64,000 nucleotides of DNA from Piliocolobus tephrosceles (GCF_002776525.5 NC_045438.1:147166095-147230094), one strand, 5' to 3'; positions 31,794 through 43,752 are shown, counted from the stretch's first letter. Numbers and translations are program-made. The notes: generated by a model from the letters alone, not told the origin.

Positions 31794-32265
31794 TATTTCA
31801 ATCTTTTTGCTTGTTATACTTCTATTCAAATGTCCTATTTTTATTTGGGTTAATTTTGAAATTAATGCCTCTATAGTAGTTTGCCCTTCTCATCTAAGTT
31901 GTCTAATTTATTGGCATAAAATTATAGCACATCCCTTATAAGTCTTTTCTTTTCTGCAAGGTAAGTAGTAATATATCTGCTTTCATTCCTGATTTTGATG
32001 ATTTGTGTCTTTTCTATTTTTATCTTAGCCAGTTCAGCTGAAGGTTTATTAATTTTCTTGATTTATTCAAATAACTAGCTTTGGTTTCATTGGCCTTCTC
32101 TACTGGGTTTTTACTTCCTATTTCATGATTTCTTACCGTATCTTTCTTATTTCCTTCTTTCTGCTTGCTTTGGGCTTAATTTCCTCTTCTTTATGTCGTT
32201 TATAGTGAAAAGTTTAGATGATTGATTTGAAGTCTCTTATAGGTGTTTAAAGCTCTAGCAATATT

Positions 32266-33255
32266 TTTTAAGTTTCATTTTTAATTGACAAATAATAATG
32301 GTATATACTTTGGGTGTGCAATGTAATGTTTTGATATATGTTTATATTGTGATTAAATCAAGTTAATTAACATATCTGTCACCTCACATACTTTTTTTAG
32401 GTGAAAACATTTAAAATCTACTCTTTTAGTAATTTTGAAGTTTTGATGCATTTTTTGTTTATTTGTTTGTTTTATTTTGTTTTTGAGATGGAGTTTTTGC
32501 TCTTGTTGCCCAGGCTGGAGTGCAATTGCACGATCTCGGTTCACCACAACCTCCACCTCCTGGGTTCAAGCGATTCTCCTGCCTCAGCCTCCAGAGTAGC
32601 TGGGATTACAGACATGCACCACTACACCTGGCCAATTTTGTATTTTTAGTAGAGATGAGGTTTCTTCATGTTGGTCAGGCTGGTCTCAAACTCCCGATCT
32701 CAGGTGATCTGCTCCCCTCGGCCTCCCTAAGTGCTGGGATTACAGGCATGAGCCACCGCACCCAGCCATGATGCATTATTTTTGGTTATAGTCACCATTC
32801 TGTGCAACAGATCACTAAAGCTTATTCCTCTTGTCTAACTGAGACGTTGCACCCTTTGACCAACATCTCCTCTTTCCCCATTCACTCCCCTCCCCTAACT
32901 TGTAGTAACCACCATTCTACTCTTTACTTCTATGAGTTCACCTTTTTTTAGATTCTACATGTGAGATCATATAGTATTTGCCTTTGTGTACCTTGTTTAT
33001 TTAACTTAGCATAATATCCTCCAGGTTCACCCACATTGTTGCAAATGACTGAATTTTCTTCTTCTTTAGGGCTGAATATATTCAATTTGTATACATATCA
33101 CCTTTTAAAAATCTATTTATCTGATGATGGACACCAAGGTTGCTTCCATATCTTAGCTATTCTGAATAATGCTGCAATTAGTATGAGAATCTCTTTGGCA
33201 TATTGATTTTAATTCCTTTGGATATATACTTACAAGTAGAATTGCTGGGTCTCTA
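32266..33255 (-). mobile_element. second antisense old L1 3' fragment, split by an Alu
   Basis: The L1 3' UTR and ORF2 end start again: gacaaataataatggtatat, gttttgatatatg, aattaacatatctgtcacc, then after the Alu ctgtctaact/gaccaacatctcctctttcc and gtgagatcatatagtatttgc. The restart of a 3' UTR inside L1 sequence shows a separate insertion, nested next to the first element. Confidence 0.85.
32452..32767 (-). mobile_element. Alu SINE, antisense, inside old L1
   Basis: Antisense Alu with a (TTTG)-rich tail. TSD of the type tgatgcatt on both sides (near 32443 and 32769). Confidence 0.94.
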
Positions 33256-33860
33256 GTAATGATTTCTACTGAAAGTATGTTTTTTCTGATATTAATATAG
33301 CCTCTGCCTTTTGATTGAAGTATTTAGTCTGTTTCATTTAATATAATTTTTGACTTGGGTGGATTTACATTGGCCATTTTGCTATTTGTTTTCAATAGAT
33401 CTCAAGTATTTTTTGTTCTTTTGATCCTCCTTTACTACTTTCATTTGTGTTAAATAAATATTTTCTGGTGTGCCATTTTAATTCCTTTTTTATTTCTTAA
33501 TTCAATTTTTTAAAGTTATTTTCTTAATGATGTTTTAGAAATTATTATATGCATCTTAACTTATAACAATCTATTTTAGGTTAACTCTAACTTAATTCTG
33601 GTAAAATATACAAACTTTGCTTCAGTATAGCTCAATTTTCTCCCTCCTCTTTTATGCTATAATTGTCACATATTACATATATACATCATAAACCCAATAA
33701 TGCAATGTTATAATTATGCAATTTTAAATATCTTTTAAAGAATTAAGAGAAGAAATGAGAAAAATAAATTTATACTGTCTTATACTTACTCACATATTTG
33801 CTATTTCTAACCCTTAGTTTTATTTTCTCCCTACATATTCTCTACCTCAACCTTCTCTTC
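33256..33860 (-). mobile_element. antisense L1M ORF2/ORF1-side fragment
   Basis: Blocks such as ctgatattaatatagcctctg, ccttttgattgaagtatttag, cattttgctatttgttttc and cttataacaatctatttta belong further 5' in L1. It is probably the continuation of the element at 28140-32265, displaced by the L1 at 32266-33255. Confidence 0.6.
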
Positions 33861-34734
33861 TACTTCCCTCAAAGTGGACCAGCTGCAGGAAGATGCAGGG
33901 ACAACCACAGAAAACATCCTGACGTTAAAGGCTATTGAGAAGTCAGATTTCTGGTATGAATTCCAAAAGGAAGAAAGTCTTTCAAAAATGTTTCAAGTAC
34001 ACCTTTCAAAATAGCCACTTCCTATATATTATTTTCCTGCATAAAATTAAAGAGCATTGCAGCCTATCATTCACATCCTTTTGTTTCTTGGGTAACACGC
34101 TTGAGTAGTTGCTGTTTTCCTTCTTCCAGCATATATTCTTGGCAGCCTCATTTGCTGTGCGTTTCTAACGTGCAGGTGTTTCCCTTTACCTCTCAGTGAG
34201 CTGGTTCAGTTCCTAGATCTGATTAGTTAGAATATTCTCCCTAGATATTTTTGAATGAGAGAGTTAGCAGAAGGATATCTTTCTGGAGTACGTCGACTAA
34301 ACCAGACTTAAATCTATTATAAACACCGCCCTGGAAAACATCCTTCTGCATTCAAATTATTTCAACTCTGGGATAATTACTTTAACTCTTAGACTTCTAA
34401 GTTTGCATTCCAAAAAGAATTGTAAAATAATTATTCCTGGGCCTGATAAAACTTGACTAAACATTTCATTAAGATATTAATTATGGTTTCAGGACATCGC
34501 TAAGAAAATATTCCAACATGTCATAGCTGTTTAAGCACATATATAAACCCATGTATGTAATTGTTTTACCAACATAAAAACGTGTGTGCTTTCTATGTTT
34601 TTCTGTTGTTGCTAATTACTGCTGGTTGTTTGGAGTTTAAAAAATACTCTCCATACAGCTTCCCACTAGTTAAAAATAGGAATCTAATGTTTATAGGTAT
34701 ATCCTTGACAGTAGGGTCTGCATAATTCACAGTT
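33861..34734. other. repeat-free AT-rich block
   Basis: About 0.9 kb with no recognised element. Possible conserved non-coding sequence; no frame of interest. Confidence 0.4.
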
Positions 34735-35006
34735 AGAAAGAAAGAAGAGAGAGAAAGAAAAAAGGAAGGAAGGAAGGAAGGAAGGAAGGAAGGAAGGAAG
34801 GAAGGAAGGAAGGAAGGAAGGAAGAAAGGAAGGAGGAAAGGAGGGAGGAAGGAAAGGAGGGAGGGAGGGAGAAAGGGGAAGGGAAGGGAAGGGAAGGAGG
34901 AAGGGTGAAGGAGGAAGGGAGGGAAGGGAAGGAGGGAAGGGAGGAAGGAAGGAAAGAAGGAAGGAAGGAAGGAAAAGGAAAAGGGAAGAAGGAAGGAAGG
35001 GAGAGA
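34735..35006 (+). repeat. polypurine (GGAA)n tract, about 270 bp
   Basis: Almost uninterrupted A/G: GAAA units, then about 18 GGAA units (34764-34835), then GGGA/GGAAG variants. It can adopt intramolecular triplex (H-DNA) and is a probable hypervariable STR. GGAA arrays are also ETS-type binding sites. Confidence 0.95.
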
Positions 35007-36049
35007 ATATTAGCTAAGAAATGCTAATGAGACTTGGGAAGATACATCCTGTGCCTGCAACCTCTGCTTGATCTAATTACTACCTGAGAAAGTGAAAAAA
35101 ACAGAGCCCAGAAGTGAAGGAAGTATAGAGGATGGGGTTCAGAGGAAAGTCTAAAGAAATTGTATATTAGTCACCAAGGTGCTTTAATTAAAAAAGGTAA
35201 AAAGGACATTCTTCTCCCTCTAAACAAAAGGCCCATTGAAATGGAAACTAATGATATCTTCAAGAAAATAGAAAGGGCTTGATGCGGAAAATAGTTAACA
35301 TCCTACACAGTAATATTTTGTTATTGGCAAACAGAAAGCAATAGTTCAAAATTTGTCAAGCTTATCAGTTCCACCTAATTAGGGCCATATCCAGAGGGCA
35401 TAGTAAAAAAAAAACTCTAATAACTCACTTCTGAGCTCCTGGCCCCTAGTGGAATCTAATATCCTTCTTGAAATGTGCTTGGTGGTCTCCGCTCATCTGG
35501 TCCATCGGAAAGGCCACCACATGGAAACACTCTGCTCTGTTGAGGCCCAGAATGGAATCATTTAGAGATTACCTTCTTGTCGCCCAGGACAGACACTTGT
35601 CTCCAGCCAGAATATCACCAGAGGATGCATGAAATTTGTATGTGATATCCTTTGAGGGAAAATGAGGTCTATCGAATCTGGAGGAGGAGAATTTAAGAAT
35701 TTCTATTTCAATTACTGCTGCCATGTCCCCACTCCATTTGTTTCAAAATGAAGTCCAACATTTTCCTAGAAAACCTCCCCTTTCAACATAGAAGATGTTT
35801 CAGTATGAAAGTTATGTGTTCAGCAGGGTGCTTGGATGTGGGTCAAGAGAGATTCTCTAAAGCTAAAATTAGAACAGTGGAAATAATAGGTGAATGCAAA
35901 TTCAAACACCCGAGTCCTATTTCTCTTCATCCTTTAGCCCCACCTCCAAATTCTCTCTTTTTCTCTGGAAGCCACTTCTTATTCCCTTTCAGTTATGGTC
36001 AGGAGGAGAGATGCCCTATGAAGGGATGGTTGTCCTCAGCCTGGAATCA
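35007..36049. other. unique sequence
   Basis: About 1 kb without a recognised repeat. The 103-codon + frame at 35748-36059 has no signature. Confidence 0.4.
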
Positions 36050-36235
36050 TAAAGTCTAGAAACTCAGGGCTAAGAGCAATCAAAGAGATCATTTCACTCC
36101 CTTTAGTTATACACAGAAAGGAAATTGAGTCCCCAAAAGACTAAGTGATATTTCTCTACCAAAGTTACACCATTAAGAGTTTCAAAACTAGCTAAGTTAC
36201 AAAACTTAATGCTCACTTCCGTGCTTTTCACACTA
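36050..36235 (+). repeat. MIR-like ancient SINE
   Basis: aaagagatcatttcactccc, aaaggaaattgagtcccc, taagtgatatttctctacca, aaagttacaccattaag, ttccgtgcttttcacac. The order resembles an ancient mammalian SINE. Confidence 0.5.
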
Positions 36236-36472
36236 TCCTGTGACATCTTCCTTTATCGATACCTGGAGTTTCCACGGTTACACATGAATTTAGCTCAGAT
36301 CTGCACATACTCTGCAGGTACTCTCTCATCTCAAAGAAATGATTTCTTAATGAGGAAGTACCTCAGAGCCAAATTATGGAAGGCCTGAATGCAACCTTAT
36401 GGAATTTGAGTTTTTCCTTTAGGTCAAGATTTTTCATGTGAAAATGTTTAAGGATCTGAAAGTATAAGTAAA

Positions 36473-36505
36473 GAGAGAGAGAGAGACACACACAGAGAGA
36501 GAATG
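36473..36505 (+). repeat. (GA)n/(CA)n microsatellite
   Basis: GA units, four CA units, then GA units. Confidence 0.9.
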
Positions 36506-36589
36506 AGTTTGCAAACACACATATTCCTGAGAAGAGCTTTTTAAAAAAATTCTCATACCACTGTTGTAGGTAAGGAAGAATTAAAAAAC

Positions 36590-36892
36590 TTTTTTTTTTT
36601 TTTTTTTGAGACAGAGACTTGCTCTGTCACCTAGGTTGGAGTGCAATGTTGCTATATTGGCTCACTGCAACCTCTGCCTCCTGGGCTCAAGTGATTCTCC
36701 GGCCTCAGCCTCCTGAGTAGCTGGGACTATAGGCATGTGCCACCACGCCCAGCTAATTTTTTTGTATTTTTAGTAGAGATGGGGTTTTGCCATGTTGGCC
36801 AGGCTGGTCTCAAACTCCTGACCTCAGGTGACCCACCTGCTTCGGCCTCCCAAAGTGCTGGGATTACAGGTGTGACCCATCATGCCTGACCC
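36590..36892 (-). mobile_element. Alu SINE, antisense
   Basis: Full-length antisense Alu with an 18-T tail. Confidence 0.95.
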
Positions 36893-39514
36893 AAAAACAT
36901 TTTTAAGGGGGAGAATGTCATGACCCCAGAATCTTTTCTCTTGGATTACAAAGAAGTTATAAATTCTAAATTATTACTTTTAACAACTATCCTTACTTAC
37001 TTTTAAAGAAATTAAGATTTTTTTCTATTGCTTTTACCATCTCAAAGAAATAAATATTACCTTCCTAGGTGTTAGAAACCCATTGTGATCAAATACCTCT
37101 AGGAACATAACTCACATCTTTCCCGACTGGAGTCATACTGTCACGATGAGGAATCCTGTCCCTAGGCCCAGTTGTGCTGCAGAACTTATTCTGAGCAGGG
37201 AAGGCAGGGCAGGAAGGAGCATTATTCTCCCTAACTGAGGATCCATCTGATGATTTGGGAAATCACACCCAGGCTCTGGTTTGCTACTTCCTCTTCACCT
37301 CTTGATGATGTAATGTATGACAGGATGGTGTTCTGTTCCTAGTCCATTTGCGGGGCTACCCCTCAGCAAAACTGTCACATAGGAAAAGTTTGCCTTCGTT
37401 AGTCTCTGCTATCTTCTGGCTTTGGACATCTAAAAATTAAGTCTGACAGACAAGAAGCTTGTGGTTTTCAAATCATGTTGCCCATCTCATTTGAAATCTT
37501 CCTTTTCACCCAGACCTTTCCTCCCACGTTACTGACATCTCCAGCTCCTCCTCTCTGTCACTTCCATGCTGAGAAGCAGATCTCACAATCAGATCTGGGA
37601 TATTTGTGCATTTGGAAATTTAAATCAATGAGTTACCTCTCCCAAAGGTGCTAAAACTGTAGAATATATCTCTAGTACTGGAATAAAAGGCTTTGTCAGC
37701 GGGTAATGTTGTCAATAAACAATTTGGAGAGGTGGAGGAGAAAAGCCTCTTTATCTATACGTAACCAGAAACTGGACTACTGGGAATTTTCCTGGAACAC
37801 AAAACAATGTTTGGAAAGAAGGTGGACAATCTTGACTCCAAAATGGTTAGCCAGTCATCACCACAGAATCTCCCCAAATATGTACTTTAAATCTGTTCAC
37901 AATTCCTCTCTAAGTACCAGTGTGTATTTATGACGAATCAATTTCCTTAGCAAAAAAAAGAAAAGAAAAGAAAAGAAAAAGGCTAAAGAAGCAAACTTCG
38001 GTTTCTACATGCAAAATGTTTATTTTTAAAAATGCAGATGTTGCTTGGCTCACAGTTCCAACTAGGCACGTAAAAGATCACTTTACACCAGGACTCCTAC
38101 AAGGAACTCTGAGGAGTCAGGAATCACAGGCTCATTTTTCATACAGGCTACGGAATTGTTTTAAATCCCTTCCACACAATTTGTAGAAGTCCTGCTAATG
38201 CAAACCATACGGTTTTGAATTCAGTAAACAGCAAACATAAAATGACGAAGGCTTTTTAAAAAATATCGTTTCTTCACCAATCTTGAGAGCAGGAATCAGA
38301 ACACCATGTTGAACGCTGGAGGAACCCAAAGCCAATGTCCCAAATCCTTCCTGTTAGTCACTGGTGTATATTGGCCTTTCACCTTGATTGTTTGAAAAAA
38401 GTGGCAGCATTCTACCATCTCCAGTTTAAATCTGATATGGTTAGTCCCACTCTGCTTCATCCTGGCCAGAAGAGCTCTGCCAAGTTTTCTGTTTTTCTAA
38501 AAGCTAAATAAGTATGGCTTACAGAAATTCCGTCTGACAGTCAGGGAGTTTGTGGACTTCAAATCACATTGTATGTCTTGCTGTAGAATTCTAATATTGT
38601 AATCAAGACATAATGTTTCTGTGAAATCTAATTTTGACCAACTAGTTACAAGCAATGGGCATTATCAAACAGGAATTCCGTAATTCGAATAGGCCATGTG
38701 TCCATTTTCTGCATTTCAAAAACCTCGATGGGATTTGAGATTTTCCCATTTTCTTCTGCATCCATGGATCCATTGTGTGACATACAAAGTCCCTCTTCTA
38801 GCTTTAAATCCCGTTGTCTTCACAAAGGAATCCTTACGCCTGCCCCAGCACCAGGGAAGTAGAAAGTCATTGGAAAGAGACCTTCGGTGCTTTGAGGTTT
38901 AAGAAAGCAGAGTAAACATGTTTTTATACCTCTTTCTTTTGAAAATAATCTTTCCAACATGCCTAAATATGGAAAGATAGCAAAGATATGGAAACACAAA
39001 GCCGATCTTTGATGAAGCCAGAAGATATCAGTAACTGCACCAACAATGTATGAAGATAGAAAGCAAAGGGAAGAATGGTAAACGCTTCACAGAGGAGGGA
39101 GGGCTCAAACTTAAGTCTTGGTAGGGATGATGCTGCTGAAAAATAAGCTGGGTTGCTGCCTCAGAAATTCAGAAAGGCACAGGTATTGGTGGCATCCATT
39201 GCAGCACAATGAAGGTACATGTGAGACAGGAGATAAGCATGGGGAAATTGTTTAGAATTCTGTATGGAAAACAAGCTGGCCCTGCTCTCCTCCTCTACCC
39301 TTACTGAGGAAAATCTCCAAAATGGAGAAAACTGTTAACAAATAACTTCCCCCTCCCACTAGCAGCAAGCCCCCCCTCTCAAAGAAACTCAGAGGAAATA
39401 AAAACAATGCAAAGAGAAAAAGAAAACCTCAAGCTATTACATTTATGAAATAAAAATGAGATGCTGAAGTGGCTACATTGGCTGGGGTATATACACTGGG
39501 GTTTGTCGTTGTGT
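36893..39514. other. 2.6-kb repeat-poor block
   Basis: Largely unique. (AAAAG)n at 37951-37980. Around 39060-39260 a weak L2-like stretch is possible (gaggagggagggctcaaactt, aagtcttggtaggg). Frames of 60-88 codons have no recognised domain. Confidence 0.4.
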
Positions 39515-40350
39515 ACCAGGAAAATTTAGGACATGGACACACACCAGGAGTTTAGGAGTGGACGTTTAATAGTTAGAAGAGAAACAGAAACAGCTTCCTC
39601 TATAGATGAAGGGGCCTCCTAGCAGAAAGGACCTGGTGGCGAGTGCATCACATTTTATAGTCCAGTTTGAGGAGGTAGTGTCTGATTTACACAGGGCTCA
39701 CAGATTGATTCGATCAGGTATGACGTTTACACAGCGCTAAGGCAGGCGGGTTGCCCCACTCTAATCTTCTTATGCAAATAGACTTTTTTATTTTATTTAT
39801 TTATTTATTTATTTTTGAGATGGAGTCTCGCTCTGTCGCCCAGGCTGGATGGAGTGCAGTGGCGCGATCTCCGCTTACTGCAAGCTCCACCTCCCGGGTT
39901 CATGCCATTCTCCTGCCTCAGCCTCCCGAGTAGCTGGGACTACAGACACCTGCCACCACACCCGGCTAATTTTTTTTTTTGTATTTTTAGTAGAGACGGG
40001 GTTTCACCATGTTAACCAGGATGGTCTCGATCTCCTGACTTCGTGATCCACCTGCCTTGGTCTCCTAAAGTGCTGGGATTACAGGCCTGAGCCACCACGC
40101 CTGGCTTATGCAAATAGACTTTCCAGTTGATCAGCCCCATCTTGTCTGCTTCTTACTGTACACGTGGCCAGCCCAGAAGAGAAGATGGAGCAGCCATCTT
40201 GAACATGTCTAGTCCCTAGTTCCTGCTGGCATTTGCCCATGCAAGCTCCCAGCTTTTGTTAGAAAATGATTTGGGGCTGCTTTTTATTAAAAAGAAAAGC
40301 CTTACTGGGACTCCCATGCCCTTGCTATCTGCCTAAGTGATCTCTTCTTA
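39515..40350 (-). mobile_element. probable ERV1-type LTR, antisense, split by an Alu
   Basis: The halves 39515-39786 and 40123-40350 read as one LTR-like unit (ggacgtttaatagttagaag, ctgatttacacagggctc, ttctgcttcttactgtacac, ttttattaaaaagaaaagcc). The Alu sits between. Identification is by resemblance only. Confidence 0.35.
39787..40104 (-). mobile_element. AluY-like SINE, antisense
   Basis: Low-divergence antisense Alu with Y-type sites (ccatgttaaccaggatggtc, ctgacttcgtgatcc), an (ATTT)n tail and an 18-bp perfect TSD, cttatgcaaatagacttt, at 39769-39786 and 40105-40122. The body carries a 4-bp tgga duplication near 39846. It is among the youngest insertions in the window. Confidence 0.96.
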
Positions 40351-40394
40351 ACTGCTATATCAATGCTACTTTAAAATAATAAGACTGCTTAACA

Positions 40395-40960
40395 GTCAAG
40401 AGCTTCTGAAAGTTAAAAATAAGAGACTCAAACTTACAAATTCAATAAAGCAATTGGAAGATAATGCAGAATTTTAAAAAATATATATTACAGAGGACAA
40501 TCGGAGACAAAAGGCAAGAAAACGAAGGGCTATATAAGAATGTCCAACGTCCAAATAATAGGAGTTGCAGAAAAATAAAATAGAAAACATTAAGAACATT
40601 ATAATAGTAATCAAAGAAAAAATTCTAGAACTGAAGTAAACAAAGCTGAAGCGCCAAATTTAAAATGTCCATTGAGTGAATCCTAAAAGGAAAGTGGACA
40701 AGACACGTTATCTTATTTCAGAACATTTGAAACAAAGAACAGACCCTAAACACTTCTAGATAGGAAAACTAGGCTACATGCAAAGGAGCTGGGATCAGAA
40801 TAGCACTGGGTATCTCCCCAGCAACATTAGAAGCTAGAAGATTGCAGATACATGCAGGTGGGAACCATTAGGTGGATAATTCTTCAAACACAGCAACATG
40901 TTCCAAAAAGACTATGCAGCTACAAAATGTGATAAATATCTACCACAAATTTATATAACA
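40395..40960 (+). mobile_element. possible old L1/HAL1 5'-side fragment
   Basis: Blocks aataataggagttgcagaaa, aaaattctagaactgaagt, gttatcttatttcagaacat and aacattagaagctagaag are in the order of old L1/HAL1 sequence. Highly diverged. Confidence 0.5.
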
Positions 40961-41137
40961 TAGTAATAAAACAGAATGTAACATAATACATGGACTTAAG
41001 TTTTTAAAAAGTGCTATAACTAAGTTGGGAGGGGAAGATAGGGGAGGGGAAGGAAGGTGTAATAAAGTGCATACATATCAAAATAGGAATTTAGGAATTT
41101 AAAATCGAATGGTTATCACATAGCTTTATAGGTTATA

Positions 41138-41470
41138 GCAGATATGATCTAAGGTGACCCCTGATGTGCCATGCCCTTGTGTACTCCCCTCCCTTTAAGT
41201 TGGGCGGCACCTCTGACATGCTTCTAGCTGTGAAAGGATTTAGTAGATCCAATTAAGTTTCCAAATTAGAGGATTTCAAGGTAAACCAAATGGAGTATCT
41301 TTGGTGGGCCTGGCTCAATCAGGTGAACACTTTGAAAGACAGATTTCCTGCTGGCCTTGAAGAAATCAACTGCCTGTGACAGAGCCACGAGGCAGGGAAC
41401 ATCAGGTGGCCTTGAAGAGCTGAGAGTAGTCCACACCCCCAGCCAGCAAGAACACAGGGGCCATAGGACT
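41138..41470 (+). mobile_element. MaLR-like LTR fragment
   Basis: Sense LTR: gatatgatctaaggtgac, gatgtgccatgcccttgtg, gcctggctcaatcaggtgaac, cctgctggccttgaagaa. The same family in reverse orientation seems to form 50605-52350. Confidence 0.55.
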
Positions 41471-41706
41471 ATTTTAGTTGTGGTTGTTATAAGGCATTTG
41501 TTATTATAATATTATTTGACTTTGTAAACTATATCCATGTACAATTTTGAAAAAAAAATTAACTTTTCCAGAAGTTAACCTGAGGAAGATTTAAAGATGA
41601 TCCAACTTGTTTCAGATGAAATGGGATAATACATGTAAAAATGCTTAAAAAATAAAACGTTCTATACAAAGGTAGGGCCTTGTAATTAAGTTTTAAAATC
41701 TCAGTC
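41471..41706. other. unclassified AT-rich sequence
   Basis: Nothing recognised. Confidence 0.35.
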
Positions 41707-41924
41707 TCTTATGGACTGAATGTTTGTGTCCCCCAGAATTCATATGCTGAAGCCTTAACCCCCCATGTGACTGTATTTGGAGATGGGATCACTTAGAAGT
41801 AATTAATCTTAACTGAGGTCATATGGGTGGGGCCTTGATTTAATAGCATTAGCGTCCTTATAAGAATTCACACCAGGAGCTCATTCTTGCTCTGTCTCTA
41901 AATACATTCACCAAGGAAAGGCCA

Positions 41925-42360
41925 TGCTACGGTCTGAATGTTTGTCCTCTAGAAAACTCAGGTTAAAACTTAATCCCCATTGTGGCAGTATTGAACAGTG
42001 GGGCCCTTAAGAAGTGATTGGATCATAACGGCTGTGTTCTCATTACGAGGCTGCGTTCTCATGAATGGATTAATCCATTCATGGATTAATGGGTTAATGG
42101 ATGAATGGGTTATCATGGGAGTGGGACTGGTGGCTTCATAAGAGGAAGAGAGGACTGAGCCAGCATACTCAGCCCCCTCATCCTGTGATGCCCTCCACCA
42201 CCTCAGGGCTCTGCAGAGTCTCCACTAACATGAAGGCGTTTATCAGATGGGTCCTTTGACCTTAGACTGCACAGTCTCCAGAACTGTAAGAAATATATTT
42301 TGTTTCTCTACAGATTACCCAGTTTGAAGCATTCTGTTACAAGCAACAGAAAACAAAGAA
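41925..42360 (+). mobile_element. inner MaLR-type LTR with a short tandem array
   Basis: Begins tgctacggtctgaatgtttg, has the gggcccttaagaagtgattgg block, and ends near cccagtttgaagcattctg. It lies inside the outer LTR with short aaggc/aagac flanks that could be a diverged 5-bp TSD. An imperfect ATGGATTAAT-type array at 42060-42112 is an internal expansion. Confidence 0.75.
42060..42112 (+). repeat. imperfect ATGGATTAAT minisatellite
   Basis: About five imperfect 8-12 bp units (atggattaatcc, attcatggattaatggg, ttaatggatgaatggg) inside the inner LTR. Confidence 0.8.
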
Positions 42361-42554
42361 AGACGGGTCATATGAGCACATATGGAGAGGGTGGCCATCT
42401 GCAAGCCAGAAGGAGAGCCCTCACCAGAAACCAATCATCCAGAACCTTGATCTTGGACTTCTGGCCTCCAGAACAGCGAGGAAATAAAATGTCTGTTGTT
42501 TCAGCCACCGAGTCTGTGATATTTTGTTACGGCAGCCCCAAGCTGACTAGCATA

Positions 42555-42811
42555 CAGTCTAATGCTCCAGTGTGTTTTGTAGCTAAATATAATGATTTCA
42601 AGTTCTTTCTAATTATTTAAATTTAAGGAGTGTTTTTAAAATAGAAAATAGATTTGCTTCATGGAAGGGAGTAAATTAAATAAGAACTCCCTTAATATAG
42701 TACATAAGTACAACTTAAAATTGCTACTGTTAAGTGAACGCATCTATATCAAGAAAATAGCAAAAATAGGGAAAATACCACAACAAACCAATTATCTGAC
42801 AAGGATGTGCA
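42555..42811. other. AT-rich unique sequence
   Basis: Nothing recognised. Confidence 0.4.
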
Positions 42812-43019
42812 CTAATAGTTTCATATGAGGATGCTTATTATAGCATTATTTATCATAGTGAAAAACTGGAAACAAGCTAAAGGTCCAATAATTAGAAGGT
42901 TAGTTAGATAAATTATGTCACAGCCATACAGTGAAATATTATGCAGGTATTTAAATAAAATATTATGCAGTAATTTAAAATCAGTTTTAAAGGAATAATT
43001 AACACCTTAAGAAAATATT

Positions 43020-43315
43020 GGCTGGGTGTGGTGGCTTATGCATGTAATCCCAGCACTTTGGGAGGCTGAGGTGGGAGGATCATGAGGTCAGCAGTTCGAG
43101 ACCAACCTGGCCAAGATGGTGAAACCCCATTTCTACTAAAAATACAAAAATTACCCAGGGGTGGTGGCATGCACCTGTAATCCCAGCTACTTGGGAGGCT
43201 GGGGTAGGAGAATAGCTTGAACACGGGAGATGGAGGTTGCAGTGAGCCGAGATCCTGCCACAGCACTCCAGCCTGAGACAGAGCAAGACTCCATCTCAAA
43301 AAAAAAAAAAAAAAA
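43020..43315 (+). mobile_element. Alu SINE
   Basis: Full-length sense Alu inside the old L1, with an A-tail. Confidence 0.95.
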
Positions 43316-43453
43316 TTAACAATATTGTTAAGGAGAAAATGTTACAAAACACCATGAGCAATGCAATCTAAATTGGGAATGCAAGTGTGTCTACGAATGA
43401 AATACGTCAAAATGCCAAGACTTATCACTAGCAGGTCAGATTAAAAGTAGTTT

Positions 43454-43752
43454 GGCCGGGCACAGTGGCTCACACCTATAATCCCAGCACTTTGGGAGGC
43501 TGAAGCAGGTGGATCGTGGGGTCAGGAGTTCAAGATCAGCCTAACCAAGATGGTGAAACCCCATCTCTACTAAAAATACAAAACAAAATAGCTGGGTGTG
43601 GTGGTGGACACCTATAATCCCAGCTACTTGGGAGGCTGAGGCAGAGAATTGTTTGACCCAGGAGACGGAGGTTGCAGTGAGCCAAGATCATGCCACTGCA
43701 GTCCAGCCTGGGCAATAGAGCGAGACTTTGTCTCAAAAAAAAAAAAAAAAAG
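43454..43752 (+). mobile_element. Alu SINE
   Basis: Full-length sense Alu. TSD aaaagtagttt at 43443-43453 and again at the right flank from about 43750. Confidence 0.96.

Larger units (their letters stand above)
28140..32265 (-). mobile_element. long antisense old L1 (L1MA/L1MB-like)
   Basis: The largest element of the window. It is antisense L1 in continuous 3'-to-5' order: 3' UTR (ctttattgaggt / gctttactgaagtataatg), the antisense ORF2 end (cttagcataatgttttcaag, gatggacatttgggatg), the RT region (ttgatccatttggagttg, ccagcaccatttgttgaaaag) and on to ggtttattaattttcttg. It is interrupted by Alus at 28172-28495 and 28841-29012 and by a Tigger/MER44-like element at 31468-31793. ORF2 has many stops. 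The open frames on + are chance readings of the antisense strand. Confidence 0.87.
41707..42554 (+). mobile_element. MLT1-like LTR containing another LTR
   Basis: Outer MLT1-type (ERVL-MaLR) LTR: left part 41707-41924 (ttatggactgaatgtttgtg, gtgactgtatttggagatgg), right part about 42361-42554 (ggccatctgcaagccagaag, cttggacttctggcctccag, gaaataaaatgtctgttg, ctgactagcatac). It has a polyadenylation-signal-like AATAAA near 42483. The middle is a second LTR. Confidence 0.82.

Noticed and set aside
31376..31941. Coding frames of 68 and 120 codons on +
   Set aside because: They are composed of antisense L1 and the MER44-like transposon.
41907..42125. CRISPR-like or satellite array
   Set aside because: The repeated atggattaat units are short, imperfect and without spacers. 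They are a minisatellite inside an LTR.
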